Positions 32,801-40,202 of a stretch of DNA of 64,000 nucleotides are shown here, one piece after another. Under the pieces are notes generated by a model. It saw only the letters and a program-made list of their open reading frames with translations. It had not been told where the DNA came from and did not search any database. Within the stretch, counting starts at the first letter, position 1, and every line of letters starts with the position of its first letter. The DNA lies in assembly GCA_910579225.1 (NCBI GenBank), contig CAJTTI010000018.1, forward strand, positions 1 to 64,000, in the 5' to 3' direction. This DNA comes from an uncultured Lachnospiraceae bacterium. Lineage in GTDB: Bacteria; Bacillota; Clostridia; Lachnospirales; Lachnospiraceae. The position numbers and the translations under genes were made by a program.

Positions 32801-34099
32801 GAAGGGCGGCTGACCATATATGCAGAGGATACAGGATCGACGGTTCTGACAGTTTTCTACAGAACACAGGATACAGAGTACACATTTTCTTTCACAGTTC
32901 ATGTAACGGCGGAAATGGATCTGAGGCCGGCAGAAGTAACGTTGTTCCCCAATGATACGGTTACGGTGCCTCTGGCAGTGTACAGCAGAAAGAAAGGTTT
33001 GGACCAGTCGGAAGAAGGAGAAGAGATCCAGGATGGAAGACTGGAGATTACCTCAGTCAGCAGTGGCGGCAGTCTTGCAGTCAGGCTGCCGACAGCGGAT
33101 GAACTTCTGACAGATGAAACTGCCCGGATCATACTGACCGGAGGTGCAGATGTACCGGATGAAGCGGTCATGGTAAATGTGGGTTACACGTGTATATATA
33201 AGGAGCGGGAATATACCGGCAACAGTGCTGTTCAGGTTCGCGTGATTGCGCCTCCGGAATTGGTGTCTTATACGGGAACAGACGGAAAGAAAGGCTACAA
33301 GATTACTTTTGAACCGGAGGACACGGAGATTTTGGAGGTAAAAGTGACCAGTCAGGATCCGTCCGCCTCTGGTCCGGCGGCGTCGGCGGAAACGAAGCAG
33401 AATGTGATTATACTGACAGACGTGAGTACGAACATCAGTGAGATCTGTTTGGAGATTTCGCTGACTATGGATGGATGCCGGCATACGCTGGCCATGACGG
33501 CGGCCATTCCGGCAGGAGCGTCAGAGATACCTGCAGGAGTCAATGGGCCAGCCGGCGCGGCCGGTTCGGAAGTGACAGAAGAAGCGGAGGAACCGGAAGG
33601 AACGCAGAGCCCGGAGGAAGCGGGGGATGCGGAAGCTCCGGAAGGAACCGGAAATCCGGAGAATCCGGGGGAAGCAGAAAATCCGGAAGCTCCGGAAGGA
33701 ACGCAGAGTCCGGAAGGAACCGGAAATCCGGAGAATCCGGGAGAAGCAGAAAGCCCGGAGACTCCGGAAGAGTCAGAAAATCCGGAAGCTTCGGAGGGAG
33801 CAGGGAATCCGGAGAATCCGGGGGAAGCAGAGAGTCCGGGGGCTCCGGAAGAGTCGGAAAATCCGGAAGTTCCGGAGGGAACGCAGAGTCCGGAAGGAAC
33901 CGGAAATCCGGGAGAAGCAGAGAATCCGGGGGCTTTGGAAGGATCACAGAGTCCGGGAGAGGCAGGAAATCTGGAGAATCCGGGAGCTCCGGAAGAAATA
34001 AGAAATCCGAAGGCTCTGGGAGTGGCAGAGAGTCCGAAGATTTCGAGGGAAGAGCCCCCGGAAGAGTCGGGAGAAGCAGAGAGTCAGGGGCTTCCATAG
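26801..34099 (+). CDS. Giant prepilin-like surface protein with GLUG repeats (2432 aa)
   Basis: The N-terminus is a class III (prepilin) signal: a basic leader, G11|F12-TLVETLA with Glu at +5, then a hydrophobic helix to about residue 35, so it should be cut by the prepilin peptidase and enter the pilus. Ordinary pilins have about 150 residues. The body contains at least eleven GLUG-type repeats between about 510 and 1730 (GGLAGGNGGTIQNCAV, GGLTGQNQGMIQECA, GGLVGTCQDSITNCYAG), then a bacterial Ig-like region near 2000-2240, then about 170 residues of Pro/Glu/Gly/Asn/Ser-rich imperfect repeats (SPEGTGNPENPGEAE). No LPxTG anchor is present. It most likely forms an adhesive pilus tip. AGGAGAG precedes the ATG at 26801; an ATG at 26774 is possible. 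It opens the pilus operon. Confidence 0.8.
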   Translation: MMKGKKNWTCGFTLVETLAAVAVLVILLGVSAVAVAHYRKYMKITELDHAAREIYMAAENRAVLLGNRMRLGGLVEEEGRKVTIPRLPSDDFQGENDEEKADAYYITRLEDEEVLRTLLPEGSIDPTLYEGDFYLVYEPVSGSVTDVFYAETPIHMLEDEEFQTFYDRWSQASREERMKTNPMLGYYNGGMAEGGKYGVLPTPGVAVLFRNEEKLTVEVIFAIPEELQGEAVEKTVTLEYEGTKLALFAGDTLAPEYQSRLIAQNQNNGRETYTWVLDSLEAGESGDYPERFARLFDGIFGAPAGFGGTVTVTAELSSPEGKFTEVSDSDEDNSLFAGVDAEGTAQIRYLRHLQNLDTGFSKAAGIKKAVQTADLFCQDNEVYPEYELIPVENPELTSYDGGGCEIQGLQVTPESVSGNPAAGLAEKTAAGLFAGTEAEHKFLFTGVRLVNASVECVDQGGAKLFPAGALVGKVMGDAEFRDCRVYWEPEEGEQDLQSLLGSEKDGYDYRIRGNCAGGLAGETLGMVTVEGCLAASTIRGASAAGGLFGLSHGDTEIRNSFADCYLAGARAAGLIGEMSGSLMLVNSYAAGFADMRESKTAAGLCTGSSAKVTTQNVYTAMRYPERKDQAIYELTQAQEVPNNDIFENTYYLGTAAGSSSGNLNGKAVSYEELTSEAFADRLNQGAAGAVFAWKSAGNSNPYNLQEHLNLTVYSFPGLKVLPHYGDWGAQFKEPSLVYYEQYENEVFGFSGGNARYLVGELSDDQPVYSDGYAVAALVQDLEDQLTAEGAVSIVYRYFDGAGSGQLVEKTATYTKGEPAGDGQFPLIRTEWENAEGNRAEYYLAFLPEELVTGAPVGKDFFQYLRFELKLTDTDENPGGEYFYNPHFAETVVPYVPEEGGISGPWTPDTAAAYGAELLERYYYTVSIRTPRHLYDLSKYPEYFHNDRHSYTFRQGLDLDYAFYTGHHLTSADDFLNQTPIGSYDMPFQGIYDGGCHRIRGVAFQIPDSNSRSYAGLFGYSAGVLKNMVYEMDADREISVSMGRSAQNRYLGGLAGGNGGTIQNCAVSGVRLTGHIYDASIYIGGLTGQNQGMIQECAAEVASLAANGSNYGHAYVGGLVGMNTRDREIRTSYAVGRVTAGVDSTSDAKICGFVGRNEGSIESSYAAVDLRSSGRNVEVNGFCGVAAGQQRNTYYLNEGNFTYRDSSYTAAYEKKRAVPVTHAELSASSSCVPGMSMGASAQGEGSGTYPYPAAVKGADGSPVHYGQWPNPMDLGEMGVYYWEKLESDSGSAYHVSLLAVDPVEQQVSRRSTLSDAHDDGGVVTDYGYGYYSREGLNISIAAEALYNSEPGAPGKLFTADVVSEQETDEALAGMMRGFTFHSYRGFRSDTGGLYPGGKDQKNGILTLNQGGTSGLQVSFYINPLFGDAMSAFRIPGGWTLADPVLSVVPGIQEENPYGVRSIEQLENINWNSENRNTETVVELNRNIGDFPYLSSSDETGKYYWKQTHDLKGREGAIYTPIAEYYDSTGGNQGNLYGWFGGAFDGADYIIEDVNIQGQKSSCAGLFGIVYNGTLKNIILYSSDGKGTVTSGHYENSDYTSRWYAIGALAGVAASHIGNAVENCAVAGYTINGNIYTYTDGGNNNWGGSGIGGLLGISNMPLKNCSAVTTVRFPVTAKDNDNTRVGGLVGTCQDSITNCYAGGSIQVDQDAKGETGESMGIYIGGIVGGSYMKPLQVSGGQLIGIVQSKDDPGRTNNALSNCYSYVRLPKAVDKEDTVYRDRKIKSLYALGGVGEINANPQEDLSLLGAYKANHGTCTITNCYYLEEEVLGALGGTITGITTSSGKTTGTKTDLGAGGVKGLTYRQLAGSESLDNGQEIYASLNEGGSGPFAPVTSTTDDGYSVAGKYSYSSAARLKGMNYPFPTILTREGGRYHVHYGDWPTNGIEREEGGAPVFLDLFALPEYSETLSLTNGVEAGGRWEVESEAAEIAGAKIEEVPGTGEGRLTIYAEDTGSTVLTVFYRTQDTEYTFSFTVHVTAEMDLRPAEVTLFPNDTVTVPLAVYSRKKGLDQSEEGEEIQDGRLEITSVSSGGSLAVRLPTADELLTDETARIILTGGADVPDEAVMVNVGYTCIYKEREYTGNSAVQVRVIAPPELVSYTGTDGKKGYKITFEPEDTEILEVKVTSQDPSASGPAASAETKQNVIILTDVSTNISEICLEISLTMDGCRHTLAMTAAIPAGASEIPAGVNGPAGAAGSEVTEEAEEPEGTQSPEEAGDAEAPEGTGNPENPGEAENPEAPEGTQSPEGTGNPENPGEAESPETPEESENPEASEGAGNPENPGEAESPGAPEESENPEVPEGTQSPEGTGNPGEAENPGALEGSQSPGEAGNLENPGAPEEIRNPKALGVAESPKISREEPPEESGEAESQGLP
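33585..34090 (+). repeat. Imperfect tandem repeat encoding the Pro/Glu-rich tail of the giant pilin
   Basis: Short units based on AATCCGGAGAATCCGGG and GGAACGCAGAGTCCGGA recur for about 500 bp, encoding variations of NPENPGEAE and GTQSPEGTG. Such DNA is prone to length change by slippage or recombination. Because the unit keeps several frames open, spurious long ORFs appear here on both strands. Confidence 0.8.
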
Positions 34100-34155
34100 T
34101 GAAAGTTCTGTAAGAAATGAGAAACCGGAAAAAAGGTCGGAAGGGAGGACGTCTG

Positions 34156-34944
34156 ATGAGAGCACTGAGGGAAAAATGGAACAGTCAAAACGGGGCGTCT
34201 GTCCTGCTGGCGCTGCTGTTTTTCCTGGTATGCATGATGGTTGCGGCATCCATCCTGATGGCCGCTGTGTCCAACGCGGGCAAGCTTCGCAGCAACAGAG
34301 AGGAGCAGCAGAGATATATGGCGCTCTCTTCTGCACTTTTGCTGGTATGTGAAGAACTGACAGCTGCAGAATACAGGGGACAATACTTGTATGAAAAGAG
34401 CGAATTTTCTTCCGGCGAGGACGGAGAAGGCAACCCCGTCACTCATAACAGGCATGTCTATGAGCAGGTGGAAGGAAGTTTTGTCTGTGGGCTGAACAGT
34501 TCTTCAGGACCAGCGCTGCTGCCTTTGGCGGGGGATCTGGATGCGTTTTTCGCAGATCGTTTTCAGGTGCCGGAAGCACAGAAAATTCCGGGTGATGAGT
34601 ATGACTGCCGGAAGCTGGACAGTCTGTCCGCGCAGCGGAGTCCATATACGCTGACTTTCACTCCGGATCCGGGCGGGGACGGTTATCCCGGCCTCTCTGG
34701 AGAGAAAGTTTCTGTCACGATTACACTGAACGAAAGCGGCAGTATCCGCCTTCGGGCGGTTCTGGAAGGACAGGAGGGGGATACGGAAGCTATGGAAGCA
34801 GAACTTCTGCCCTGTGACTCCCTGCAGAAGCTGCTGGTTCCGGAAGGAGGCCTGACTTCAGGAGAAGATCCGGTGCTCTTTCAGACGGAGCCCGTAAAGT
34901 GGAAGCTGAACTGGCTTGTGAAAAAGGAGGTGGAGACCGGGTGA
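34156..34944 (+). CDS. PilX/GspK-like minor pseudopilin lacking Glu5
   Basis: A 262-aa protein with a prepilin-like N-terminus: basic leader REKWNSQNG|ASVLLALLFFLVCMM then a hydrophobic helix. At +5 after the predicted cut stands Leu, not the Glu of normal pilins; GspK/PilX-type tip pilins similarly deviate. The remaining globular part resembles no family I can name. The ATG at 34156 has GGGAGG upstream; an ATG at 34117 has none. The 3' end overlaps the next gene by four bases (GTGA), so the two are coupled. A role in the initiating tip complex with the giant pilin is inferred. Confidence 0.65.
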   Translation: MRALREKWNSQNGASVLLALLFFLVCMMVAASILMAAVSNAGKLRSNREEQQRYMALSSALLLVCEELTAAEYRGQYLYEKSEFSSGEDGEGNPVTHNRHVYEQVEGSFVCGLNSSSGPALLPLAGDLDAFFADRFQVPEAQKIPGDEYDCRKLDSLSAQRSPYTLTFTPDPGGDGYPGLSGEKVSVTITLNESGSIRLRAVLEGQEGDTEAMEAELLPCDSLQKLLVPEGGLTSGEDPVLFQTEPVKWKLNWLVKKEVETG

Positions 34945-35279
34945 AGCAAAAATTGTACAGTAACAGAGGGGAAACGCTGGTAGAGGTATTGGCTTCTGTG
35001 GTGATTGCGGTATTGTCTGTTTCACTGCTGTACGGCGGAATCATGGCTTCTGTTCATATTAATGAAAATGCGCAGAACGCAGACGAAGCTCATTATCAGG
35101 TATTGTCGGCAGCGGAACAGCGTTCGGTTTCTCTGGGGCTTCCGTCTCCCATGAAAGTCAGGGTGGAAAACGCGGGGAACGCATGCGTCCGGGACCTGGA
35201 AGTCAGTCTGTATGGGGGAGAGGGAATCTATTCTTATGGCGTCTCTTCCGATCCGGCTGCAGGAGGAGGGGTTCCATGA
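34941..35279 (+). CDS. Minor prepilin (G|ETLVEV type, PilV-like)
   Basis: A 112-aa pilin-like protein beginning MKQKLYSNRG|ETLVEVLASVVIAVLSVSLLYGG. The leader ends in Gly and Glu stands at +5, but +1 is Glu instead of the usual Phe or Met. The start is GTG at 34941, after AAGGAGG, overlapping the previous stop. It shares ATGA with the next pilin gene. It is probably a minor pilin of the tip complex. Confidence 0.75.
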   Translation: MKQKLYSNRGETLVEVLASVVIAVLSVSLLYGGIMASVHINENAQNADEAHYQVLSAAEQRSVSLGLPSPMKVRVENAGNACVRDLEVSLYGGEGIYSYGVSSDPAAGGGVP

Positions 35280-35890
35280 AAAGAAAGCTTCGGAATAACA
35301 GCGGAGTGACGCTGGTGGAGATGCTGGCTGTTACAGTGATCCTGATCTTGCTGGGACTGATGCTGAATACGGGACTGATGATGGCTGTGGGGAGCTATCA
35401 TGATCTTACGGCGGAAGCGGAAGTCTGGCTTCTCTTGTCTACGGCTGCAGACGCGCTGACCGATGAATTGCGGTATGCGAGGAATGTACAGACCGTTCCG
35501 GCAGAAACAGAGGATTTGGCGGCAGGTATTCCATCCGGTGAGGAGGCAGCTCCGGGGATCAGAGAGCTGGATAGTTACAACAGTGATTCCTTCGGACCTC
35601 TGACGGCCCTTACTCTGGGAGAAGACGGACGGATCTATGCCGGAGGCAGACGGCTGCTTCCTCCCGGAGCTTACCGAAACGGTGATTATAAAATAGAGAA
35701 AATGGAGATTATCTATGTCCCGGAAGACGCCTGTTTTCAGGTTACATTAAAAGTAATCGGAGGGAGAACGGGATCCATCTCAGCCGAGGCTGCATGGATG
35801 GTCCGCTGTCTGAATGACAGTCTGCTTCCGGCAGATGAAAGAGGGGAGACAGAAGGATTGTCTGCATCGGCAGGCATGACCAACGGGTAG
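35276..35890 (+). CDS. Minor prepilin (PilW/GspJ-like)
   Basis: A 204-aa protein starting MKRKLRNNSG|VTLVEMLAVTVILILLGLMLN, a clear class III signal with Glu at +5. The ATG at 35276 follows AGGAGGAGG and overlaps the previous gene by four bases, so a longer frame from 35183 is not needed. The C-terminal domain includes FQVTLKVIGGRTGSISAEAAWMVR, as in pseudopilins with a beta-rich head. It completes a block of four pilin-like genes before pilB. Confidence 0.78.
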   Translation: MKRKLRNNSGVTLVEMLAVTVILILLGLMLNTGLMMAVGSYHDLTAEAEVWLLLSTAADALTDELRYARNVQTVPAETEDLAAGIPSGEEAAPGIRELDSYNSDSFGPLTALTLGEDGRIYAGGRRLLPPGAYRNGDYKIEKMEIIYVPEDACFQVTLKVIGGRTGSISAEAAWMVRCLNDSLLPADERGETEGLSASAGMTNG

Positions 35891-35903
35891 AAAGGGGAAT
35901 CCT

Positions 35904-37604
35904 ATGAGATATACAAAACTGGGCGATATGCTGGTGGAAAGCGGCGTAATTACCCGGGAACAGCTGGAACAGGCACTGAAGATGCAGGCAGGCTCGAACG
36001 AGCGGCTGGGTACCGTTCTGCAGGAACAGGGCTTTATTACAGAAAAACAGCTGATTGATACATTAATGGGGCAGCTTGGGGTAGAATACATAGATTTAAA
36101 CCATCTGAGCATCTCTCCGGAGATGGCCAAGATCCTGCCCAAAAGCGTGGCGAAGAAGTATATGGTTCTGCCCGTCAGAGCGACCCGCTCAGATCTCTGG
36201 CTGGCTATGGCAGATCCGCTGAATTTTGTGGCAATAGAGGAAGTACGGGCGGTGACCAGACGGAAGGTCATTCCCATGATTGCCACAGTATCCGCCGTGG
36301 AGCGGGCAGTGCAGAATCTGTACAGCAACCAGAACGCCATGCGCGCCATTGAAGAAATGCGGAGGGATCTGCAGGGGAGTCAGTATGGCCTCACTGTCGG
36401 AGGGGCAGTGGGGGAACAGTCCATGGCCGTGGATGAAGAAGAGCAAAGTGCTGCGCCGGCCATCCGCCTGGTGAATTCCATCATTGACAGAGCCTGTACT
36501 GAGCGGGCAAGTGATATTCATATGGAGCCCGGAGAGGGAGACATGGCGGTCCGCATGCGGATTGACGGTACGCTGCGGCGCATGATTACAGTACCCAGAG
36601 AGCTGCAGAATTCCGTACTCTCCCGTATGAAGATCATGGCGCGGATGGATATTGCCAAGAAGCATGTTCCCCAGGACGGCAGGGCTAATGTAACGGTCCG
36701 TCAGGAGACTTTGGATCTTCGTATCTCCACGTTGCCTACGATATATGGGGAGAAGGTGGTGATCCGTCTGCTCAGGAAGCTGCCGGATCTGGCAACTCTG
36801 GAAGGAATCGGAATGGAAGGAACGAACAGGGAACGGTTCTGTCGTCTGGCGGACCAGGTGACGGAAGGACTGATCCTGATGGTAGGTCCCACCGGTTCCG
36901 GCAAGACGTCAACGTTGTATACTCTGATCGACCGCCTGAAAAGCGAAGAGATCAATCTGGTCTCTCTGGAGGATCCGGTGGAATATCATATGGACGGACT
37001 CTGTCAGGTGCAGATCAATGACAGGACCGGCCTGACCTTTGCCAATGTGCTTCGGGCAGTTTTGAGACAGGATCCGGATATCATTGCAGTAGGCGAGATT
37101 CGGGATGGAGAGACGGCGGAGATTGCCATGCGGGCGGCTATGACCGGACATCTGGTCCTGTCCACGGTCCATACGAACGACGCGCTGTCGTCTGTGGACC
37201 GTCTGACAGATATGGGAGTGGAGCCGTATCTGGTTGCAGGGGCTGTGAAGGGGATTGTGTCTCAGCGCCTGCTTCGGCGTATTTGTCCCCACTGCCGCAA
37301 ATCATATGTTCCTGCCCGGGAGGAGACAAAGCTTCTGGGATTTGCCCCGGGTAGTTATTCGTTCTGGAAAGGGGAGGGCTGCAGCGAGTGTTTCGGTACC
37401 GGATACCGGGGCAGAATCGGCGCGTTCGAAGTCCTGGAGATCACGCCGGATATTCGCCGGGCTATTCACAACAGGTCCTGGAAGGAACTGGAAGCAGCTA
37501 TGGATGCTGCTGATTTCCAGCCGATTATGGAAAACTGCAGACAGCTGGTGCAGGACGGTGTCACATCTGCAGAAGAGGTGTTAAGAGTCATGGGCGTCAG
37601 TTAA
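35904..37604 (+). CDS. pilB: Type IV pilus assembly ATPase PilB
   Basis: A hexameric cytoplasmic ATPase driving pilus extension, 566 aa. It has an N-terminal MshEN/GspE_N domain (residues 1-140), the middle domain with ASDIHMEP near 200, Walker A GPTGSGKTST near 331, Asp box SLEDPVEY, Walker B DPDIIAVGEIRD with Glu, and the His box LVLSTVHTND. A zinc tetracysteine (CPHC then CSEC) near 458-493 is typical of PilB/GspE. It lies 13 bp after the minor pilin and 9 bp before pilT. Confidence 0.95.
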   Translation: MRYTKLGDMLVESGVITREQLEQALKMQAGSNERLGTVLQEQGFITEKQLIDTLMGQLGVEYIDLNHLSISPEMAKILPKSVAKKYMVLPVRATRSDLWLAMADPLNFVAIEEVRAVTRRKVIPMIATVSAVERAVQNLYSNQNAMRAIEEMRRDLQGSQYGLTVGGAVGEQSMAVDEEEQSAAPAIRLVNSIIDRACTERASDIHMEPGEGDMAVRMRIDGTLRRMITVPRELQNSVLSRMKIMARMDIAKKHVPQDGRANVTVRQETLDLRISTLPTIYGEKVVIRLLRKLPDLATLEGIGMEGTNRERFCRLADQVTEGLILMVGPTGSGKTSTLYTLIDRLKSEEINLVSLEDPVEYHMDGLCQVQINDRTGLTFANVLRAVLRQDPDIIAVGEIRDGETAEIAMRAAMTGHLVLSTVHTNDALSSVDRLTDMGVEPYLVAGAVKGIVSQRLLRRICPHCRKSYVPAREETKLLGFAPGSYSFWKGEGCSECFGTGYRGRIGAFEVLEITPDIRRAIHNRSWKELEAAMDAADFQPIMENCRQLVQDGVTSAEEVLRVMGVS

Positions 37605-37613
37605 GGAGGAATT

Positions 37614-38702
37614 ATGACAGTAGAAACATATATAATAAAAGCCCTGCAGGATCGGGCTTCTGACATCCATCTGGTCAGCGGGTTGACACCCCGCTATCGT
37701 GTGGACGGTTCCATTCGGGAGATGGAAAACATTCCCCTGACCGCAGAGCAGTGCGAAAGATTCGCCAGAGAACTGGCAGGAACGGATTATGAGACGGCCC
37801 GGGCTGTGGGAGAAGCGGACCTGTCCAGGACCATCGCCGGCGTCAGATGCCGTCTGAACTTGTTCCGGCAGCAGGGGTGCTGGTCGGCGGCCATTCGCCT
37901 TTTGAAAGAACAGATTCCTCAGATGTCGGAGCTGGGTCTTCCGAAGATAGCAGCCGAGTTCTCTTCTTACAGTCAGGGACTGGTTCTGATTACCGGAGAG
38001 ACCGGTTCCGGCAAATCCACGACCCTGGCTGCCGTGCTGGACCAGATCAATCGTACAGAGCATAAGCATATCCTCACTCTGGAGGATCCCATTGAGTATA
38101 TCTATACACCTGATAAATGCGTCGTCAACCAGCGGGAGATCGGCAGGGACACCAAAAGCTTTGCTGCCGGTCTGCGTGCGGCGCTGAGGGAAGATCCGGA
38201 CGTGATCCTGGTGGGAGAGATGCGGGATCTGGAGACCATCGAGACGGCGCTTACGGCAGCAGAGACAGGACATCTGGTCTTCGGCACGGTACATACCAAT
38301 TCCGCAGCGGATTCTATAGACCGTATCGTAGACGTCTTCCCGGCGGAACGCCAGCAGCAGATCCGCATGCAGCTTTCCATGTGCCTGAAAGCGGTTCTGA
38401 GCCAGCAGCTTCTGCCGAAGACGGGCGGAGGCCGGGTCCTGGCCTGTGAGGTCATGAAGACTGACGGTGCTATCCGCAACCTGATCCGGGAAGGCAAGAC
38501 TCCTCAGATTGTCAATGCCATCCAGACAACAGGAAGTATGGGGAATATTCTGATGGACCGGGCGCTGCAGAATCTTTACCATACCGGCGCCATCAGCCGG
38601 GAGATTTATGAATCTGCTCTGAGAGATCCGGCATCCAGCAACAGATATCCCATGGGGGAACCAGGGTTTATGCCAGGTATGAGGCGGCCCATGGACCGTT
38701 AG
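37614..38702 (+). CDS. pilT: Type IV pilus retraction ATPase PilT
   Basis: A 362-aa cytoplasmic hexameric ATPase that disassembles the pilus. Seen are ASDIHLVSG at the N-terminus, Walker A GETGSGKST near residue 127, LTLEDPIEY, DPDVILVGEMRD, LVFGTVHTNSA and the PilT-specific C-terminal region including AERQQQIRMQLSMCLKAVLSQQLLP. Its presence next to pilB means the pilus is probably retractile, allowing twitching or DNA uptake. GGAGGA precedes the ATG. Confidence 0.95.
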   Translation: MTVETYIIKALQDRASDIHLVSGLTPRYRVDGSIREMENIPLTAEQCERFARELAGTDYETARAVGEADLSRTIAGVRCRLNLFRQQGCWSAAIRLLKEQIPQMSELGLPKIAAEFSSYSQGLVLITGETGSGKSTTLAAVLDQINRTEHKHILTLEDPIEYIYTPDKCVVNQREIGRDTKSFAAGLRAALREDPDVILVGEMRDLETIETALTAAETGHLVFGTVHTNSAADSIDRIVDVFPAERQQQIRMQLSMCLKAVLSQQLLPKTGGGRVLACEVMKTDGAIRNLIREGKTPQIVNAIQTTGSMGNILMDRALQNLYHTGAISREIYESALRDPASSNRYPMGEPGFMPGMRRPMDR

Positions 38703-38714
38703 GAGGAGAATACA

Positions 38715-39923
38715 ATGCCTACATATAAATATGAAGGAATCTATTCCAGCGGCGAGAAAGTATCCGGTGCAGTGGAGGCGGTGAGCCAGGCGGAAGCCGT
38801 GGCCCAGATCCGTCAGAGCTGCGAGGCAGTGCTTTCACTGAGGGAAGTCTCGGACCGGACGGTTCCGGATTCTCTGGCCCGTTTTCACAGGATCAGTTCT
38901 AAAAGTCTGGCTTTGTCCTGCAGACAGTTTGCGATCATATTGAAGGCGGGACTTCCTCTGGTGCAGACTGTGAACCTGGCCGCGGAGCAGACCCAGGACA
39001 GAGCGCTGGCCCGTCTGCTCCGGCAGGTGGCTGAAGATGTGGCGGGAGGCTGGAGCTTAAGCTACAGTTTTGAACAGCGGGGAGGGAAACTTCTGCCGGT
39101 CACTTTCCGGGAGACCATCCGGGCGGGGGAAGAGTCCGGAGATTTGTTCTCTGCATTCTATCGGATGGCAGATTACTTCGAACGTATGAACAAGACCCGG
39201 GAAAGTGTGGCCGGTGCGCTCACCTATCCGGCCTTTGTCCTGGCAGTGGCGGCGGCTGTGATCGGTATTATCATGGGCTATGCAGTTCCTACATTTACTT
39301 CCACGTTTCAGAGCATGGAGATCGAGCTGCCTTGGGTCACATCTGTGTTGATCGCGGTGTCCGGTTTTTTCCGGCGGTATATGCTGCTGCTGGTGTTTGT
39401 CTTGGCGGCAGTGGTGTTTATAGTTCGTCTGTATGCCCTGACGGAAAAAGGAGGACCTGTTCTGTCCCGCATTCAACTTGGTATCCCCGTGCTGGGCGGA
39501 ATCGTACGGATGTCCGGTGCCAGTCAGTTCGCACACACCATGAGTGCGCTTCTGGCGGCCGGTATGCCGATTCTGCAGGCCATTGAAGTCTCTGGACGGT
39601 CTGTGACCAATCGGTGTCTGTCCGGAGAGATATTGGATACCCTTCCCGGAGTGGAAGGGGGCAGAAGCCTTGGGGAATGTATGGCTTACGCCAGGGAACT
39701 GCCTCCCATGCTGGTTCAGATGACTGCTGTGGGAGAGGCTACAGGCTCCATGGAGTCTACTCTGAAGGTGATGGCCGAATATTATGACAATGAAGTAGAA
39801 GTGCGTTCCAAGCGGGCCCTGAGCCTCCTGGAACCCATGATCATACTTCTGCTGGCCTTCTTTGTGATTCTGATCCTGATGGCAGTATATCTGCCCATGT
39901 TCAGCATGTATTCCGGGATCTGA
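38715..39923 (+). CDS. pilC: Type IV pilus inner-membrane platform protein PilC
   Basis: A 402-aa membrane protein of the GspF/PilC family. Two related cytoplasmic T2SSF domains occur at about 65-190 (FAIILKAGLPLVQTVNLAAEQ) and 270-395 (FAHTMSALLAAGMPILQAIEVSG), with three membrane helices near 170, 220 and 375. It links the ATPases to the growing pilus. GGAGGAG precedes the ATG 12 bp after pilT. Confidence 0.95.
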   Translation: MPTYKYEGIYSSGEKVSGAVEAVSQAEAVAQIRQSCEAVLSLREVSDRTVPDSLARFHRISSKSLALSCRQFAIILKAGLPLVQTVNLAAEQTQDRALARLLRQVAEDVAGGWSLSYSFEQRGGKLLPVTFRETIRAGEESGDLFSAFYRMADYFERMNKTRESVAGALTYPAFVLAVAAAVIGIIMGYAVPTFTSTFQSMEIELPWVTSVLIAVSGFFRRYMLLLVFVLAAVVFIVRLYALTEKGGPVLSRIQLGIPVLGGIVRMSGASQFAHTMSALLAAGMPILQAIEVSGRSVTNRCLSGEILDTLPGVEGGRSLGECMAYARELPPMLVQMTAVGEATGSMESTLKVMAEYYDNEVEVRSKRALSLLEPMIILLLAFFVILILMAVYLPMFSMYSGI

Positions 39924-40202
39924 TGCGCAGGGCGGATTACCTGCGGTCGAATGACGCGGGATGATTTTACGCCTGAAGGGAAGAGAAGAAAAGCGGCGCG
40001 CCGCCCCCCTGGCAATGCGGCAGAGGGGGCCGGACAAAATATTTGGAGAATTGAAAACCGACCGGTGCGCGGAATTTGCATTCACAACCGATTATCCTGG
40101 CCGGCGCCAACCCGCCGGTCCTGTATAATAAACCCCAAAAGGGAGATATAACATACGACTGCAGAAAGCAGTCAGCACATAAAAGAAAGAGAGGCAAGAT
40201 TT
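39924..40202 (+). promoter_or_regulatory. Region upstream of the major pilin with hairpins and a -10-like box
   Basis: The 279 bp hold a GC-rich imperfect hairpin (about 39992-40034, containing the palindrome GGCGCGCC), a second one at 40099-40120 (CCGGCG/CGCCGG) and a perfect TATAAT at 40124-40129 without a recognisable -35. A separate promoter for the major pilin is expected here, since pilin is needed in far larger amounts than the machine. The exact start is not determinable. Confidence 0.4.

Noticed and set aside
33475..34113. Long open frames on both strands rich in Gly/Ser/Arg or Pro/Leu/Asp
   Set aside because: They are shadows of the repeat-coding tail of the giant pilin; the short stop-free unit keeps alternative frames open.
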